The notes below the pieces were generated by a model that saw only the letters and a list, made by a program, of their open reading frames with translations, had not been told where the DNA came from and did not search any database. Below are positions 61,437 through 64,000 of a stretch of DNA of 64,000 nucleotides, piece by piece. Origin of the DNA: Megalonaias nervosa. Taxonomy: Eukaryota > Mollusca > Bivalvia > Unionida > Unionidae. Position numbers and translations under genes: made by a program. The stretch spans positions 124,001 through 188,000 of the forward strand of contig JAECUM010001138.1 of assembly GCA_016617855.1 (NCBI GenBank). The letters run 5' to 3'. Position 1 is the stretch's first letter. The number at the start of each line of letters is the position of its first letter.

Positions 61437-63163
61437 AGGTAGAGGTCTGAGCAGATATATAAAACAGAATGACACGAGCCCCCGTACATGAAATAACAAT
61501 TTAATCAATTACATAAACAACCGTGATAATGCATTACATTAGGAAGATATACTTCTTTTTTAAATAAATCATTCACCAAATTTCAAAACACGAATATACT
61601 TATATAAATAGCCGATCTGTTTGAAATGATAGAATTAGTTCATCATACAATCGAGTGAACAATCGAAGTCATTGCCTTGTACAACTTCATAATCTGATTA
61701 TTTCTGGTTCATTCCAACTTTACTGTGGCTGTTCTCCAAATTCACTGTGACTGTTCGTCTTGGTACTTTCCACTTTTCCCGTCTCCAAACTCTCTATTGT
61801 CTCGCCTCTTTTGGCCCTCAGACTTTGTGTGGGTAGGTGGATATGTAAGTACGTGATACGTAGATACTTCGATAGGTAGGTACGTGGATACGTCCCAAAG
61901 AGCTTTTTCATCTTCCAAAAATAAACAAAGAAGCAACCTAAATCTTCTGTCAGATATCCTACTGGGAATAGATCATTACTCCCCTCTCATGTCAGATATC
62001 ATTCTATCGGAATTCAAACAGATACCAAAGGCTATCTGGTCAAGCTAAACATGGAAGACCATAAACAAACCTAGTTTCGTAAGATTAATGTACTTCCTAA
62101 TGGCTATTTCAACCTGACTCACATTATCATCACCCAAGACGTAACAGTGCTTTTCTCATCTCAATTACACAAATGAATGAATGAAATTCATTACATAGGT
62201 TAACTACGTTAATTCTAGCGAGTACACGCATTGAAGTCTTTAGCATATATGAAATCTCACTTCATGGTTTAACAACGTTAATTTCAGTCAATACGCATTC
62301 AAGTCTTTATCATACATGAAATCATCTAAGGTCGGTGAATTCACACGGATTCTCGTAACTCATATCAACTAAATTAAGGCATGAAATTCTTAGATACATA
62401 ATTTCCTATAACAATCAAGACGACACATTCAAACAATTTGTCAAACTTATATAAAGAATATCATTGTACGGATTCATGTAAATGAACTCACAGAGCTGTA
62501 TTTATATCAAGAAAATTGATCTACGAATTTAAACAAATAAATTAATGCAAATATAAGCAAATAAATCAATCAAATCGGTATATTGATATCAACGAATTAC
62601 ATGAGACTATTGCAAATACCTTGCTTTCAAGCTTTGCTTGCTTCTACCGCCAAAATCGTGTTCGTCAACTTTCCAGACATCCGATCCCTTGGATAATTAT
62701 TTACAAGTGAATTTCTTCTAAATTCAAACTCGGAGTCTCTTACATTTGTTTTCTCTTGCAGAAAAGCATAGACTGAATAAAATTTTGTGATGGGACATAT
62801 TAAAACCAAGGAATTTTCGTGTGGGAACCATGCCCCATACCTTGGCGTAACCAATCCAGATTAAATATATCTCCTGCCTTTTATAACTAGGAGCGAATCT
62901 TGTAGTCTGCATGACCTTGAGATTCCCAAATAACTGATTCTGTCAAATCTGACAATTCTTATACAAGATCTAAGTTAATCCTACCCTTCCAGTCTGTGTG
63001 TTAAATAAACGAACTCTTCATTAATCACTCCTCTCATGACACAGACATTACAAATGTGTGCATTATGGCGATTTAACACGCCACGGTCCCCATAGATCTA
63101 ATTAATTGTTCACCTGCCCAGATTAATGTGCTCTTCATAGATCAACAGAAATTTGCACCATTA
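61437..63163 (-). mobile_element. LTR of a Ty3/gypsy retrotransposon (copy C)
   Basis: Lies downstream, in minus-strand sense, of gypsy pol. A purine-rich tract (AGGGGAAGGTGGGGCAGGGG on the minus strand, about 63168-63187) precedes the LTR start TGTAATGGTGC at about 63163, as a polypurine tract should. It shares blocks with copies A and B ('gacacgagcccccgtacatg', 'aacaatttaatcaattacat', 'gcagaaaagcatagactga'). Its ends are approximate. Confidence 0.65.
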
Positions 63164-63187
63164 CATAGGCCCCTGCCCCACCTTCCC

Positions 63188-64000
63188 CTTGAAGAGTAAA
63201 ATCAGGGATTTTTACTCTCCAAATTTTTGGAGATTTAATCTGATTCACTTACACGTCCTCTAGTGAACCCTTCACCTCAGATGTCCCTAGTCTACTTAAG
63301 CAATTAGCCACTACATTCTCGTTGCCCTTAATATACTGTACCTGGACTTGGTACTGCTGTAGAAATAATGACCATCTCATTAATCATCCATTGGTCAACT
63401 TAGCTTGAGCTAAATAGGCGAGTGGTTGGTGGTCAGTTTCTAAATAAATTTTTGTCCATACAGGTAACATTGGAATTTAGGTATCTCAAAGATAATTGCC
63501 AAGCATTCTTTCTCAGAGACTGAATAATTGCATTCTGCGGTTGATAATTTCCTGCTACTGTATGCAACTGGGAATAAGTTTCTGTCATGCTCTTGTAATA
63601 GCACTGCCCCTAAACCTCTATCACAAGCGTCAGTACGTAAGATAAAATCTCGTGTCACGTCAGGCAATTTCACTACTGCGTCTGACGTCACTCTGTCCTT
63701 CAACATCTGAAATGCTTGTTCACATGCGTCTGTCCATCTAACTTTCGTCGGAGCTTTTTTCCGAGTCAAGTCAGTGGGCTAGCAATAGCACTGAAATTAG
63801 CAACATAGCGACGATAATACCCTGCCAGTCCGAAGAAAGATTGAACTTCCGTCTTAGTGGTCAGTCCTGCTGTGTCCCTAAGTTGGTCGACCTTTGAACT
63901 ATCTGGTGTTAATGTGTCTTCGCTGAGGGTATGACCTAGGTAAGTTACCTTTCTAAACCCTACGTGGCACTTAGATGGTCATGCGGTCAGTCTCGTTTGT
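63188..64000 (-). pseudogene. Ty3/gypsy pol: end of reverse transcriptase and RNase H
   Basis: Reading leftwards from the window edge: FFGLAGYYRRYV (about 63800-63840), the conserved thumb segment of gypsy RT, then the connection. The 110-residue frame 63769-63440 holds RTDACDRGLGAVL (first RNase H Asp), YSSRKLSTAE and SVSEKECLAI (catalytic Glu). Next comes TDHQPLAYL at about 63410 and a closing SRLGTSE. A stop near 63775 and further stops after 63240 show decay. The integrase that should follow RNase H is missing: only about 60 bp separate the last RNase H-like sequence and tail from the LTR. The N-terminal part lies beyond the window. Confidence 0.8.

Overview
This window is a piece of an AT-rich animal nuclear genome, most likely a marine mollusc. 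There are no operons, the coding exons have GT/AG splice signals, microsatellites are abundant, and tRNA-derived SINEs with target-site duplications occur in several copies. The mollusc placement is an inference from the SINE types and from CAAGGTCA-rich repeats; no phylogenetic marker was available. Almost nothing here is ordinary gene sequence; most of it is layered mobile DNA.

Layout. 1-1.5 kb: a complete non-autonomous DNA transposon. 2.7-5.0 kb: a degenerate tandem repeat, two SINEs and the 5' part of a piggyBac transposon. 5-16 kb: mostly unrecognised sequence with a pogo-type MITE, microsatellites, three copies of an about 1.1-kb repeat unit and a fold-back MITE. 16.8-18.2 kb: a TA-flanked transposon with internal tandem repeats. 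18.3-27.3 kb: a SINE, MITEs, and an LTR broken by a 3.3-kb THAP-containing Kolobok-like element, then the 3' end of a LINE. 27-37 kb: mostly unrecognised, with microsatellites and SINEs. 37.3-49.2 kb: short spliced exons on the + strand that look like the N-terminal regulatory part of a Cdc25-type phosphatase. Their 10.7-kb intron holds minisatellites, a 4.5-kb fold-back element and a second LTR.

The most interesting region is 50.0-59.0 kb. It is a decayed endogenous double-stranded DNA virus or Maverick/Polinton/adintovirus-like element. The minus strand carries an FtsK/A32-type packaging ATPase, and a family B DNA polymerase that appears joined to a superfamily 1 helicase. The plus strand carries a parvovirus-type phospholipase A2, a small basic ORF, a retrovirus-like DDE integrase and an HNH endonuclease. 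A small Cys-rich ORF lies between the polymerase and HNH genes. All the recognisable genes carry stops or frameshifts. A SINE has landed inside the Walker A motif of the ATPase, and a Tigger/pogo transposon (itself hit by a MITE) has landed between helicase motifs V and VI. No capsid gene and no certain element ends were found.

60-61.4 kb repeats the transposon of the left edge in inverted orientation. 61.4-64 kb is a third LTR followed by the RT/RNase H part of a Ty3/gypsy pol on the minus strand, running off the window.
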